Positions 17,920 to 26,632 of a stretch of DNA of 64,000 nt are shown here, piece by piece. Made by a program: the position numbers and the translations under genes. The notes below the pieces were generated by a model. It ran no database searches. It saw only the letters and a program-made list of their open reading frames with translations, and was not told where the DNA came from. Every line of letters begins with the position of its first letter. Positions within the stretch are counted from its first letter, which is position 1. Source of the stretch: CBDDCQ01 sp965226285. GTDB lineage: Bacteria > Bacteroidota > Bacteroidia > Flavobacteriales > Ichthyobacteriaceae. The stretch lies in contig CBDDCQ010000006.1 in assembly GCA_965226285.1 (NCBI GenBank), forward strand, positions 434,001-498,000, read 5' to 3'.

Positions 17920-18000
17920 ATGCAAAAACAAACTATATTGATAGTAGATGTCAAGTGGTTATGTTAGAGTTACTAAAACATATTTTAGACAAAACATAAT
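17920..18000 (+). pseudogene. Truncated, frameshifted response-regulator fragment
   Basis: Matches the first 80 bp of the receiver gene at 19508 but has lost one A in GATGATCAAG (here GATGTCAAG), giving a stop after 15 codons. Similarity ends at about 18000 before the DUF1295 gene. It is the relic of the receiver in copy A of the duplication. Confidence 0.85.
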
Positions 18001-18053
18001 AGAATATATTTGATGGTATATTTATTGCTCTTCATTATTTATATTTTAACACA

Positions 18054-18899
18054 ATGAAAAATCACATATTTAATTTATTATCATCTTTAATAGCTTTTTA
18101 TATACCATTTCAAATAGCTCTATTAACAGATTTAGTTTTAGTTAAAAATTTAGTTTTATTAATCTTTTGCATTCAGTGGATAAGTTTTATTCCTGCATTT
18201 ATTTTTCAAACCGAAAAGTTTTATGATTTAACAGGAAGTATAACATATTTGACAACTGTATTTTATACTTTACATGTTACTGGTTCAAATAAATTATCTG
18301 ACTTAATAGTAGTTGCCTGTGTTGCAGTTTGGGCGATTAGATTAGGTTCATTTTTATTTATGAGAATACACAAAGCTGGAGAGGATCGCAGATTTAGGAC
18401 TATCAAATCAAATTTTACAAGATTTTTAATGACTTGGACACTTCAGGGTATGTGGGTTTCTATGTGCATATTATGCGTTTTAACAGCCTTATCATCATTC
18501 ACAGGTGTAGTAATGAATAATATTTTCTTTGTTGGTTTGCTAATATTTGTTTTAGGGTTTGCTATTGAGGTAATAGCTGATTATCAAAAAACCGTTTTCA
18601 GAAGAGATGTTGAAAATAAAGATAAATTTATTTCAACGGGCTTATGGTCCTTATCAAGACACCCTAATTATCTTGGTGAAATTTTATTATGGACGGGTAT
18701 TGCAGTTATGTCAATTTCATCTTTACAAGGATATCAATACATAACACTAATATCCCCAATATTTGTATATGTTTTACTTGTTTACATTTCAGGAATTAGA
18801 ATTCTTGAAGATCAAGGAGAAAAAAAATGGGGGCATCTTGAGTCTTACAAAGAATACGTAAAAAATACTCCAACCCTTTTTTTTAAAATTTTTGGTTAA
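18054..18899 (+). CDS. DUF1295 / steroid 5-alpha-reductase-like membrane protein
   Basis: A 281-aa multi-pass membrane protein with the C-terminal signature of the DUF1295/isoprenylcysteine-methyltransferase-like group: VENKDKFISTGLWSLSRHPNYLGEILLWTG, with SRHPNYLGE the most telling part. The substrate is unknown; family members include reductases and methyltransferases acting on lipids. The gene lies between two copies of the Hpt segment, as if inserted or carried into a duplication, and has no obvious link to its neighbours. Confidence 0.8.
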   Translation: MKNHIFNLLSSLIAFYIPFQIALLTDLVLVKNLVLLIFCIQWISFIPAFIFQTEKFYDLTGSITYLTTVFYTLHVTGSNKLSDLIVVACVAVWAIRLGSFLFMRIHKAGEDRRFRTIKSNFTRFLMTWTLQGMWVSMCILCVLTALSSFTGVVMNNIFFVGLLIFVLGFAIEVIADYQKTVFRRDVENKDKFISTGLWSLSRHPNYLGEILLWTGIAVMSISSLQGYQYITLISPIFVYVLLVYISGIRILEDQGEKKWGHLESYKEYVKNTPTLFFKIFG

Positions 18900-18924
18900 T
18901 TTAGGTGTTATTAAATTAACCAAT

Positions 18925-19026
18925 ATGAAAAAATTCTTTTCCTTTTCAGGTACTATAAACGGAAAAATTTTCTTTTTAAGAACACTGTTTACTGTGGTTT
19001 TAACTTTACCCATATTAGAGATATAA
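18925..19026 (+). pseudogene. 33-aa fragment resembling a DUF805 N-terminus
   Basis: A tiny frame beginning MKKFFSFSGTINGKIFFLR resembles the start of DUF805 membrane proteins (FSFSGRI-x-R-x-E-YF-LR). It then runs into a copy of the trmB 5' flank (ACCCATATTAGAGATATAA) and stops. It is probably a gene truncated at a rearrangement junction. Confidence 0.4.
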
Positions 19027-19590
19027 AAATGAATATAACAAAAGTAATAAATTATTATTTTTGATGGTATTTTATATATTAGTCTTTTAAAAATAAAAAT
19101 GTTATCTTAACAGCCAGTTAAAAATTTAAAATGTTATTTGATGTATGGGAGTGTTGGTGCCAGATAAAAAGTATGATTTATCTCAATTGGAGACTATGTC
19201 TAATGGCGATCTTGGATTTGTTAAAAATATAGCGACTGTATTTATTTCGGATGCTAAGGAACAGTTAAAACTTTTAAAAGAAGCTTTAGCAAAAGAGGAT
19301 TATGAACAATTATACCAAGTTGCTCATAAAATTAAACCTTCATTAATTTTATTTGGAATAGGTACTGTTACCAAAGAGATACAGGAGGTTGAAAAGTTAG
19401 CTCAGCAAAAAGTGAATATAAATATTTTAAATGAATTACTAAGTCACGTAATTAGGGAGGTAAAAGAAGTTGTAGAACAATTGGAATTTGAGTTTAAATA
19501 GAGTAATATGCAAAAACAAACTATATTGATAGTAGATGATCAAGTGGTTATGCTAGAGTTACTAAAACATATTTTAGATAAAACATATAA
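19007..19590 (+). repeat. Duplicated segment, copy B
   Basis: The first part (about 19007-19055) copies the trmB 5' flank at 16324-16373. The second part (about 19063-19590) copies 17475-18000. The junction deletes the DUF4197 gene and most of the small membrane-protein gene. Copy B keeps the intact receiver gene. Confidence 0.8.
19145..19501 (+). CDS. Hpt domain protein, copy B, of the exopolysaccharide operon
   Basis: A 118-aa Hpt protein with phosphorylatable H61 in AHKIKPS. The stop is six bases before the receiver gene, and the two are followed without gaps by a sugar transferase and export genes, so it is probably the first gene of a phosphorelay-controlled polysaccharide operon. No histidine kinase is in the window. 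Nearly identical to copy A, indicating recent duplication or gene conversion. Confidence 0.88.
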   Translation: MGVLVPDKKYDLSQLETMSNGDLGFVKNIATVFISDAKEQLKLLKEALAKEDYEQLYQVAHKIKPSLILFGIGTVTKEIQEVEKLAQQKVNINILNELLSHVIREVKEVVEQLEFEFK

Positions 19591-19894
19591 TGTCAAAACC
19601 ATTTCAGAAGGGAAAAAAGCCTTATCTTATCTTCATTTGGGAGAACTACCTGATTTGATACTTGCAGATTTAAATATGCCTGGGCTTTCTGGATTTGAAT
19701 TTATAGAAAAGGTTAGGATAAGTGATTACTTTAGCGATATTCCTATTATTATATTATCTGGGCAAGAAGGTAGTACAGAAAAGATAAGGTGTCTTAAATT
19801 AGGTGCTAATGACTATGTAATTAAACCTTTTAACCCTGAAGAATTGTCTCTTAGAATAAAGAATTTGTTGAATTTGATGACTTCTAAAAAGTAA
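19508..19894 (+). CDS. CheY-like single-domain response regulator
   Basis: A 128-aa stand-alone receiver. Acidic pair D10/D11 (LIVDDQ), phospho-acceptor D54 (LILADLNMPG), switch S84 (IILSGQ) and K106 (VIKPF) are all present, so it should be phosphorylatable. It has no output domain. Its likely donor is the Hpt protein immediately upstream, and the next gene has a receiver-like domain fused to a sugar transferase, so the output may be on polysaccharide synthesis through protein contact. Confidence 0.92.
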   Translation: MQKQTILIVDDQVVMLELLKHILDKTYNVKTISEGKKALSYLHLGELPDLILADLNMPGLSGFEFIEKVRISDYFSDIPIIILSGQEGSTEKIRCLKLGANDYVIKPFNPEELSLRIKNLLNLMTSKK

Positions 19895-19904
19895 ATTCTA
19901 CTAT

Positions 19905-21035
19905 ATGCAAAAAATATACTATATAGGTCACTCTCAAGAGGTATTACAAGAACTCGAGAAAGCAACAGTAGATTTAAAAGTATTCTCTAATGCTAAGGAG
20001 TTTGATAGTTTTATGTCGACTAATCCCATTGCTTTGACAAGTGTATTCTGCGACCAAAGATTGACGGATAATATAGGTTTTTCAGTATATCTAAAATATA
20101 AAAAATATTTTAATAATAACTCCATTGCATTTTGCTTGCTTAGTTCGGAATTAAAAAAAACACAGCGAAAATTATATTACGATAATGGTGTAAGTGATAT
20201 TTATAAACTTCCTTTAGAAATGTCAAAAATATTAGATAAACAACCCTTTTTAATAGAGAACGTTAAAAATAAAGAAGCATACGAGGAAAATGTAAAAACC
20301 TATAAAACTCCTTTACCCAAACGTTTATTTGATATTGTTTTTGCCAGTATAGCACTTATCTTGGTACTTCCTATTTTGATAGTTACCGGTATGGCTATAT
20401 ATATAGAATCAAGAGGAAAAATCTATTATATATCTAAGAGGGTAGGAGCAGGTTGTAGGGTTTTTAATTTTTATAAGTTAAGATCTATGTATATTGATGC
20501 GGATCAAAGATTAAAAGATATTCAACACTTAAATCAGTATGCTTTAGATAAGAAAGAAACAAAAGAAGATAAAAACTATATCAAAAATACCAATAGCGTA
20601 CTATTGTACGATAAGGAAGCAAATCTTATAGAGGAGTTGGAATATATTCACAATAAGAAAGAAGAAGGGAGCACTTTTGTAAAAGTAAAGGATGATCCAA
20701 GGATAACAAAGATAGGTAAAATTATACGAAATACCAGTATTGATGAACTTCCACAGATATTTAATGTGCTTAAAGGCGATATGTCTATAGTAGGAAATAG
20801 ACCTTTGCCAGTATATGAAGCAGAGCAGATTACTTCTGATGCTTGGGTAAAAAGATTTTTGGCACCTGCGGGTATTACAGGTTTGTGGCAGGTGTCTAAA
20901 AGAGGTAGAGGAGAAATGTCTGAAGAGGAACGGAAAGCATTAGACAACGAATATGCTAATGATGTATCACTTTGGAATGATATTAAGTTAATTATGAGAA
21001 CTATTCCTGCTTTATTTCAAAAGGAGAATGTATAG
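19905..21035 (+). CDS. Receiver-like domain fused to an undecaprenyl-phosphate sugar transferase
   Basis: Residues about 1-115 form a degenerate receiver-like fold (IYYIGHS, VFCDQRL, FCLLSSE, DIYKLP) without the full acidic pocket. Residues about 138-376 are a bacterial sugar transferase (PF02397): a membrane helix (IVFASIALILVLPIL), then KRVGAGCRVFNFYKLRSM, DDPRITKIGK, DELPQIFNVLKGDMSIVGNRP and PAGITGLWQVSKRGRG. Such enzymes load the first sugar phosphate onto undecaprenyl phosphate for capsule or exopolysaccharide repeat units at the inner membrane. The fused N-terminus beside a Hpt and a receiver suggests regulation by phosphorelay. The next gene overlaps its end by 8 bp. Confidence 0.88.
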   Translation: MQKIYYIGHSQEVLQELEKATVDLKVFSNAKEFDSFMSTNPIALTSVFCDQRLTDNIGFSVYLKYKKYFNNNSIAFCLLSSELKKTQRKLYYDNGVSDIYKLPLEMSKILDKQPFLIENVKNKEAYEENVKTYKTPLPKRLFDIVFASIALILVLPILIVTGMAIYIESRGKIYYISKRVGAGCRVFNFYKLRSMYIDADQRLKDIQHLNQYALDKKETKEDKNYIKNTNSVLLYDKEANLIEELEYIHNKKEEGSTFVKVKDDPRITKIGKIIRNTSIDELPQIFNVLKGDMSIVGNRPLPVYEAEQITSDAWVKRFLAPAGITGLWQVSKRGRGEMSEEERKALDNEYANDVSLWNDIKLIMRTIPALFQKENV

Positions 21036-21783
21036 AATAAAATTACTAACTCTATTGGGATGTAGTATATGCTCTATGGCACAAGTTCAAGATAGTGGTG
21101 ATAAAATAGAAAAAATAACCCTTAATAAATTAGAGAAAACGATTCTTCCTTTAGAGATAGAAGAGCAATTACCTCCTTTACAAGATTTAATAGATGCTGC
21201 TATAAGATATTCACCTGAAATAAAATTTCATCTTCACAATATGAAAGAATGGGAGTATTCTAAGCAAGAATCTCTTTATAATTGGCTCAAAGGAATATAC
21301 TTAGGAACAGAATGGAAAATGGGAAAATATACGAATTCTCCGCTAGATGAGATGAGTACAGGGTATTCTTTTGGACCATTTATTAAAATATCACTGTTTG
21401 ATATAGTATCTGTATTTACGCAGAGGAATCAAAAACAAGAGAAAATAAATCAATATAGATCCCAACAAGAAATCATTAAAGTAGCTGTGGCCAGAGCTGT
21501 TACCAATTCTTATTACAATACACTAGTAAACCAGAAGTTACTTAAGGTGGTATTGAGTTCTAAACAGGTTACAGAAATGGAAGTTAAAATGGCACAAAAG
21601 AAATTTTTAGATGGTGAAATGCCTATGGACAAATATGCTAAAACCAATCGGGTATATAATGATATGAGAGAGAAGTATGAAAATATTAGAATGGAATTTT
21701 ATAGACATTATAATATATTGAGAATATTGGTAGGAGGTGATTTTGAGAAGGTGAGGCACTATAAAATAGAACAACAAAAATAA
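21028..21783 (+). CDS. Short TolC-like outer-membrane/periplasmic protein of the polysaccharide operon
   Basis: A 251-aa protein with a signal peptide (LLTLLGCSICSMAQ) and long amphipathic helices like one half of a TolC protein (AVTNSYYNTLVNQKLL, EVKMAQKKFLDGEM). Full TolC family proteins have about 400-480 residues with two repeats; this has one. It could pack as an oligomer or act as an accessory in polysaccharide export. It overlaps the sugar transferase by 8 bp and precedes a Wzz/GumC-like gene by 21 bp, so it belongs to the same operon. Confidence 0.65.
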   Translation: MYRIKLLTLLGCSICSMAQVQDSGDKIEKITLNKLEKTILPLEIEEQLPPLQDLIDAAIRYSPEIKFHLHNMKEWEYSKQESLYNWLKGIYLGTEWKMGKYTNSPLDEMSTGYSFGPFIKISLFDIVSVFTQRNQKQEKINQYRSQQEIIKVAVARAVTNSYYNTLVNQKLLKVVLSSKQVTEMEVKMAQKKFLDGEMPMDKYAKTNRVYNDMREKYENIRMEFYRHYNILRILVGGDFEKVRHYKIEQQK

Positions 21784-21804
21784 ATTAATAATAGATAATT
21801 ATAG

Positions 21805-23979
21805 ATGGATCTTATATCTTTTATAAGGCTTTTGCTCAGGAATAGGTATGGGATTATTCTGTTTTCTACAGTAATGTCCTTTACTGTATTTATGATGCTA
21901 AAAGATAAACCTAAAAAATATGAAGTAAGTGCATCTCTATATACAGGAGTTACAGGGGGTACTACTATACCGGGATTAGAAGAGCTCTCCTATAATCAAA
22001 CTAAGAGTGCCTATGACAATATCATACAAATGCTCAAATCTAGAAACACTTTAGTTGATGTAGGTATATATCTTTTAGCAGAGAGGATTCAAAGTCAAAT
22101 GAATTCACATCCCATTAGTAAAAGATATAAACCTTTGCCCAAGGATATAGTTTCTTTTTTTAAAAAGGATCAAAATATAGATGCTATATATGCCCACTTA
22201 AAGAAAATTATCCAAACTACAGAATGGCAAATATTTAGAAAAATACTCAATGAAAAAAATGCTCCTTATAAGGCTAAAACAATTGCTGAAAACATCAAAG
22301 TAAAACGAATGGGAAATAGTGATATTATTAAGGTGTCATATACTTATACTGACCCATTTATATGTAAATCTACAGTAGATTTTTTACTTAAAGTATTTAC
22401 GATTAACTTTAAAAAGATGAAATCAGAAGAGGTTAGTAGCATTGCAGAGTTTTTTAAAGGGGAAATAGCAAAAACCTTAGATTCACTCACTATAGCAGAA
22501 AATAAGTTGTCTTATTTTAGAAAAAAGCATCACATCATCAATTACAAGGAAGAAACTAAATTTTTATCTGCTCAAAGAGAAAAATTAGAAGAATTCCATT
22601 TGAAAAATAAACTGTCTTACGTTTCTACCAAAAAACAATTGGAACATATAGAAGAAGAGTTAGCACTCAAAAAGGTGATTATAAAGGAAACTTCTAAAAT
22701 AGTTGATTCTAAGGAAGTTCTTACAAATCTATACTCTAGCATTATAAAAGCAGAGGTACTTGGAGAGTCTAAGGAAAAGATAGAACAGATGAAACAAGAG
22801 GTAAACAACCGTATAGAACAAGTGAATAATACCCTTATGAAGTTCTATCAGATGCAATCTGGAAAAATGGGGATATCTTCCTTGCAAATGATACAAGTAT
22901 ATTTTAAGCAAAAACTACAACTCAAAGAATATGAAAGCAATATAAAAGGAATAGATGAAATAAGAACCTACTATGATAAAAAATATCAAATATATGGGAA
23001 GCTCATTGGAGAATTGGAACGGATGAAAAGAAATATATATATTTTAGAACAGAGATATTATAGCTTATTACAAGGATTGAATACAGGACAAACGCAAGTA
23101 GCAAGTGCCAATATGGATACTACTTTTAAGATAGTAGATATTCCCGAATATCCCAAAGAGCCACAGAAATCAAAATTACTTGTTATATCTATTGTATCCT
23201 GGATTGCAGGTTTTGTATTATCTGTTGTGATTATTGTATTGATAGAGTTTTTAGACTCTTCTATGAAGACTATAGAGGTGGCTGAAAAATCTATAGGTAT
23301 GTCTGTGGTGGGAGCATTTGTATATAGAAAGAATGGAAGTAATAAAATAGATTACAATAAACTTTATAATGCTACTGTAGGGGTACTCATACAGAATTTA
23401 AGATTGAATGAATTTAAATCCAATTCTCAGAAAAGAATTTCTAAATACATATTGCTTACAAGTGTAAAAGATAACGAAGGAAAGTCGTATATCCTTAATA
23501 TTCTGTCTAATGGATTAACTGATTTAAGAGAAAAAGTATTAGTACTTACTCCTTATTCTTATCAAAAAATGGCTGTAAAAGATGATGTTCGCGTGATAAG
23601 ATATGAATATACGAAAACACTATCCAACGCTCATAAAATATCTGATTTTTTAGATACAAATATATCTGAGGATGAATATAATTATATTATAATAGAATAT
23701 CCGAGTATTATACATCATTCTGTTCCTATTCATTTTTTAAGTACGGTTTGCCATACATTGTTAGTCGTAAACTCTAACAGGAGTTGGGATGCATCTGATA
23801 GATTTGTACTAGAAGAGTTAAATAAAATAAACAATAATTCTACTAAAATTGTACTTAATGGAATGCAAATACATAATTTAGAAGCCTTTATAGGAGATAT
23901 TCCAAGACAGAGATCAATATTTCGAAAAACTGTAAAAAGATTATTATCTTTTCAATTTAACAAGAGGTTCAACGCTTAA
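21805..23979 (+). CDS. Wzz/GumC-type polysaccharide co-polymerase with degenerate BY-kinase domain
   Basis: A 724-aa inner-membrane protein: a transmembrane helix at about 15-33, a large periplasmic coiled-coil region (about 200-420), a proline-rich second helix (YPKEPQKS, then WIAGFVLSVVIIVLIEF), and a cytoplasmic domain like a bacterial tyrosine kinase. A remnant P-loop is visible (SVKDNEGKSYI), but Walker A' (normally a VLLID-A-DLR type strand) reads VLVLTPYSYQ and there is no C-terminal tyrosine cluster. It is likely a chain-length/export scaffold without kinase activity. It is the last gene of the polysaccharide operon. Confidence 0.85.
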   Translation: MDLISFIRLLLRNRYGIILFSTVMSFTVFMMLKDKPKKYEVSASLYTGVTGGTTIPGLEELSYNQTKSAYDNIIQMLKSRNTLVDVGIYLLAERIQSQMNSHPISKRYKPLPKDIVSFFKKDQNIDAIYAHLKKIIQTTEWQIFRKILNEKNAPYKAKTIAENIKVKRMGNSDIIKVSYTYTDPFICKSTVDFLLKVFTINFKKMKSEEVSSIAEFFKGEIAKTLDSLTIAENKLSYFRKKHHIINYKEETKFLSAQREKLEEFHLKNKLSYVSTKKQLEHIEEELALKKVIIKETSKIVDSKEVLTNLYSSIIKAEVLGESKEKIEQMKQEVNNRIEQVNNTLMKFYQMQSGKMGISSLQMIQVYFKQKLQLKEYESNIKGIDEIRTYYDKKYQIYGKLIGELERMKRNIYILEQRYYSLLQGLNTGQTQVASANMDTTFKIVDIPEYPKEPQKSKLLVISIVSWIAGFVLSVVIIVLIEFLDSSMKTIEVAEKSIGMSVVGAFVYRKNGSNKIDYNKLYNATVGVLIQNLRLNEFKSNSQKRISKYILLTSVKDNEGKSYILNILSNGLTDLREKVLVLTPYSYQKMAVKDDVRVIRYEYTKTLSNAHKISDFLDTNISEDEYNYIIIEYPSIIHHSVPIHFLSTVCHTLLVVNSNRSWDASDRFVLEELNKINNNSTKIVLNGMQIHNLEAFIGDIPRQRSIFRKTVKRLLSFQFNKRFNA

Positions 23980-24126
23980 TCTGGATTCGATATAAAAATT
24001 AAAATAAAATGTTTTAAAATATTTATATACAATAATAATTGGGAATCGTTCAGATTTTTTTTTTTGAAAAGAATCAATTCTTGTAAGTTTTATGGGCTAT
24101 ATTACTTCCTATCATAGAACTCTTTT

Positions 24127-26463
24127 TCATTCTACTATTATCTCATCTACAAATAACCATACACCTCTGTTGGGTTCAGGATTTTTGGGTAGAATATGGG
24201 CTTTAACTTTGACGTAAGTGGTTTCTATGGGGAGGTTAAAATTTAACGCAAAATCTTTCAATTCAGCATTAGGATTGGCTTTATAAGGTATATTTAGGGT
24301 ATTTCTACGGATAAAATTCACTCCGTCATTTGAGGTAGAAACTTCAATACTAGTAGGAAAATATATATCAGGACCTTGGTTTTCTAATGCACTAAGAGTT
24401 ACACAGTTAATTTGGGTTTTTTCTCCCAAATCTATAACTACCTCAAAATCTTGGTCTAACCAACCTTGCCATCTTCCATCAAAGAAATTTTGGCTACCTC
24501 TGAGACCATCTACTAAATTCACTTCTGCTGCACCAGTGTATTTTTTATGATGCTTTTTAAGATAGGTTACTTTTTTACCCATTGCTTTATGAAACTTGAT
24601 GGTTTTTGTAAATAGCCTTCCAATAGCTTCATTATCCTTGAAAAGCGAAGCTGTAATCGTAGTAGTTTTGTCTAATATAATGGGTTGGGTATATACTTTA
24701 GGGTTGTTAGATATGTCCTTACTATTTATTACGTATCTAATATCAGAGTTTTCAAACTCATTTTGTAGGATCAAACTTATCTTTTTATTTTCAATATCTA
24801 CGGTAGTTTTATCAGAAATTAAAAAAGCACTCTTTGAATAGTTGATACCTTGAATGCGATACCGCTGTAACATTTTCATAAGTCTGGCAGAAAAATCAGA
24901 CCAACTTTTATTACTTTTCTGAGTCCATAGTGATTCTGACATAGCAGCAAGCCTTGGAAAAATCATATATTCAGAGTGCGAAGTAGTACTTACGTATTCT
25001 GCCCATAAATTGGCTTGTCCTCCCAGAATGTGTTTAACTTTTTCAGGGTTTATATCTTTGTGAACGGGGTCGAACTGATAAACTTTATTTAAAGGCACGT
25101 AACCGCCTTGAGCAATGGGTTCAAGTTCATAGGGACCTTGGTAATGATTGATATAGCAATATCCTTCAGGAGTCATCACTACATCGTGTCCCTTATTAGC
25201 TGCTTCAATTCCCCCTTTAAAGCCTCTCCAGCTCATTACTGTAGCATCTGGAGCTAGCCCTCCTTCTAAAATTTCATCCCAACCCACGAGCTTTTTTCCT
25301 TTGGAATTGATAAATTTTTCTATGCGTTTTATAAAATAACTCTGAAGTGCTTCTACATCTTTTAATTTTTCTGTTTGCATACGTCTTTTGCAATCTACAC
25401 AGGTTGTCCAGTTGGTTTTAGTAGCTTCATCACCGCCTATATGAATATATTTACTAGGGAATAGATCTATTACTTCTGTAAGTATATCTTCTAAGAATTT
25501 AAAAGTTTTATCTTTTCCGGGACAATAAATATCTGTGATGGGCCAAACTCCTCCCGATGGTACTTCAACAGGAACTTGTTTACACGAAAATTCGGGATAC
25601 GAAGCAATGGCACAGGTAACATGAGCAGGCATTTCAATTTCGGGGATCACTTGTATGCCCATAGATTCGGCATGTGCAACAATGTCTTTAATATCTTGTT
25701 TAGTATAGAACCCTCCATATTGGATAGTATCTCTGTCTCTTTTCACATTTCTTGCATTCCAATGAAGGTCTTCTCTATCGATACGCCAAGCACCTATATC
25801 AGTTAGTTTAGGATATTTATCTATTTTGAGTCTCCAGCCTTGATCATCAATCAAATGCAAATGCATTACATTTAGTTTATGAGCAGCCATTCGATCGATA
25901 GTTTTAAGGATATAATCTTTTTCAAAGAAATGACGCGATACATCTAACATTAAACCTCTCCATGCAAAACGTGGTTTATCATTGATTTCTAATTGTGGAA
26001 CGATCCATTTTACATCCTGTGGGCTATGGGATTCTATTTCTTTTGGGAGCAGTTGAAAAAGGGAAATTACACCATATAAAAAACCAGCATGATTACTGGC
26101 AGTAATTTTAACACCTTTGTTATCAATAACCAATCGATAAGCCTCTTTGTCAAAACTATTATCCCTATGAAACACTATCGCATTTCTAATATCGTGATCA
26201 TCTTCAACGAACTTTAGTTTTATTCTGGTGGAAGATGCAAATCTTTTTTGAAAATAACGGGCTATAGGAAGTTGATCGTTGTGATGTATCAATAATTTTG
26301 TTTCTTTATTAAAGGTAAAACTACCTTTAGTTAAGGTCATCTCATTGGGCTTGGGTATAATGCTAATATCTTTATATGAAAACTGTTTGTCAGGTAAGCT
26401 ACACGAAAAAAAAAGCAATAAAAGGATTACTACTAAAGTAAGATATTTTGAATAGTGAAACAT
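24127..26463 (-). CDS. GH20 beta-N-acetylhexosaminidase lipoprotein
   Basis: Removes terminal GlcNAc/GalNAc from glycans; in Bacteroidota it is often used on host or chitin-derived sugars. The 778-aa protein has a lipoprotein signal with Cys21 (LFFSC), an N-terminal GH20b domain, a catalytic TIM barrel with HIGGDE (catalytic pair D345/E346), MHLHLIDDQGW and PEIEMPAH, and a C-terminal F5/8-type (CBM32-like) module near 620-770 (GRWQGWLDQDFEVVIDLG). The gene converges on the polysaccharide operon. Its -7 box (26498-26505) overlaps a truncated prfA start. Confidence 0.93.
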   Translation of the reverse strand: MFHYSKYLTLVVILLLLFFSCSLPDKQFSYKDISIIPKPNEMTLTKGSFTFNKETKLLIHHNDQLPIARYFQKRFASSTRIKLKFVEDDHDIRNAIVFHRDNSFDKEAYRLVIDNKGVKITASNHAGFLYGVISLFQLLPKEIESHSPQDVKWIVPQLEINDKPRFAWRGLMLDVSRHFFEKDYILKTIDRMAAHKLNVMHLHLIDDQGWRLKIDKYPKLTDIGAWRIDREDLHWNARNVKRDRDTIQYGGFYTKQDIKDIVAHAESMGIQVIPEIEMPAHVTCAIASYPEFSCKQVPVEVPSGGVWPITDIYCPGKDKTFKFLEDILTEVIDLFPSKYIHIGGDEATKTNWTTCVDCKRRMQTEKLKDVEALQSYFIKRIEKFINSKGKKLVGWDEILEGGLAPDATVMSWRGFKGGIEAANKGHDVVMTPEGYCYINHYQGPYELEPIAQGGYVPLNKVYQFDPVHKDINPEKVKHILGGQANLWAEYVSTTSHSEYMIFPRLAAMSESLWTQKSNKSWSDFSARLMKMLQRYRIQGINYSKSAFLISDKTTVDIENKKISLILQNEFENSDIRYVINSKDISNNPKVYTQPIILDKTTTITASLFKDNEAIGRLFTKTIKFHKAMGKKVTYLKKHHKKYTGAAEVNLVDGLRGSQNFFDGRWQGWLDQDFEVVIDLGEKTQINCVTLSALENQGPDIYFPTSIEVSTSNDGVNFIRRNTLNIPYKANPNAELKDFALNFNLPIETTYVKVKAHILPKNPEPNRGVWLFVDEIIVE

Positions 26464-26497
26464 GGATAAAATAAATTATTAATACTGATATAATTGG

Positions 26498-26505
26498 CAA
26501 AGATA
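26498..26505 (-). promoter_or_regulatory. -7 promoter box of the hexosaminidase gene
   Basis: On the minus strand this reads TATCTTTG, a match to TAnnTTTG, 35 bp before the start codon at 26463. Confidence 0.5.
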
Positions 26506-26527
26506 AATAATATTTTATAAGTATTTA

Positions 26528-26603
26528 TGATAATTTCGGGTTGGATAATAAGGTCTGATACCTCATCATAGTGTTGTTGTACGATTTTTAATTTGTTAAG
26601 CAT
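26528..26603 (-). pseudogene. prfA: 5' fragment of prfA (peptide chain release factor 1)
   Basis: On the minus strand from the ATG at 26603 the translation starts MLNKLKIVQQHYDEVSDLII and then QPEII, the conserved N-terminus of Bacteroidota release factor 1. Similarity stops after about 25 codons and the frame runs into the hexosaminidase leader. RF1 is essential, so a full copy should be elsewhere; this is a breakpoint relic. Confidence 0.75.
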
Positions 26604-26632
26604 ATTGATTGTTTTTTAAAATGTATATTTGG

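Larger units (their letters stand above)
17475..18000 (+). repeat. Duplicated segment, copy A (Hpt gene plus broken receiver gene)
   Basis: About 525 bp matching 19063-19590 almost perfectly, including the spacer TTTTAAAAATAAAAATGTTATC, the Hpt gene and the first 80 bp of the receiver gene. Copy B is preceded by a second copy of the trmB 5' flank, so the duplicate was joined to sequence from 1.1 kb upstream. Confidence 0.85.
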
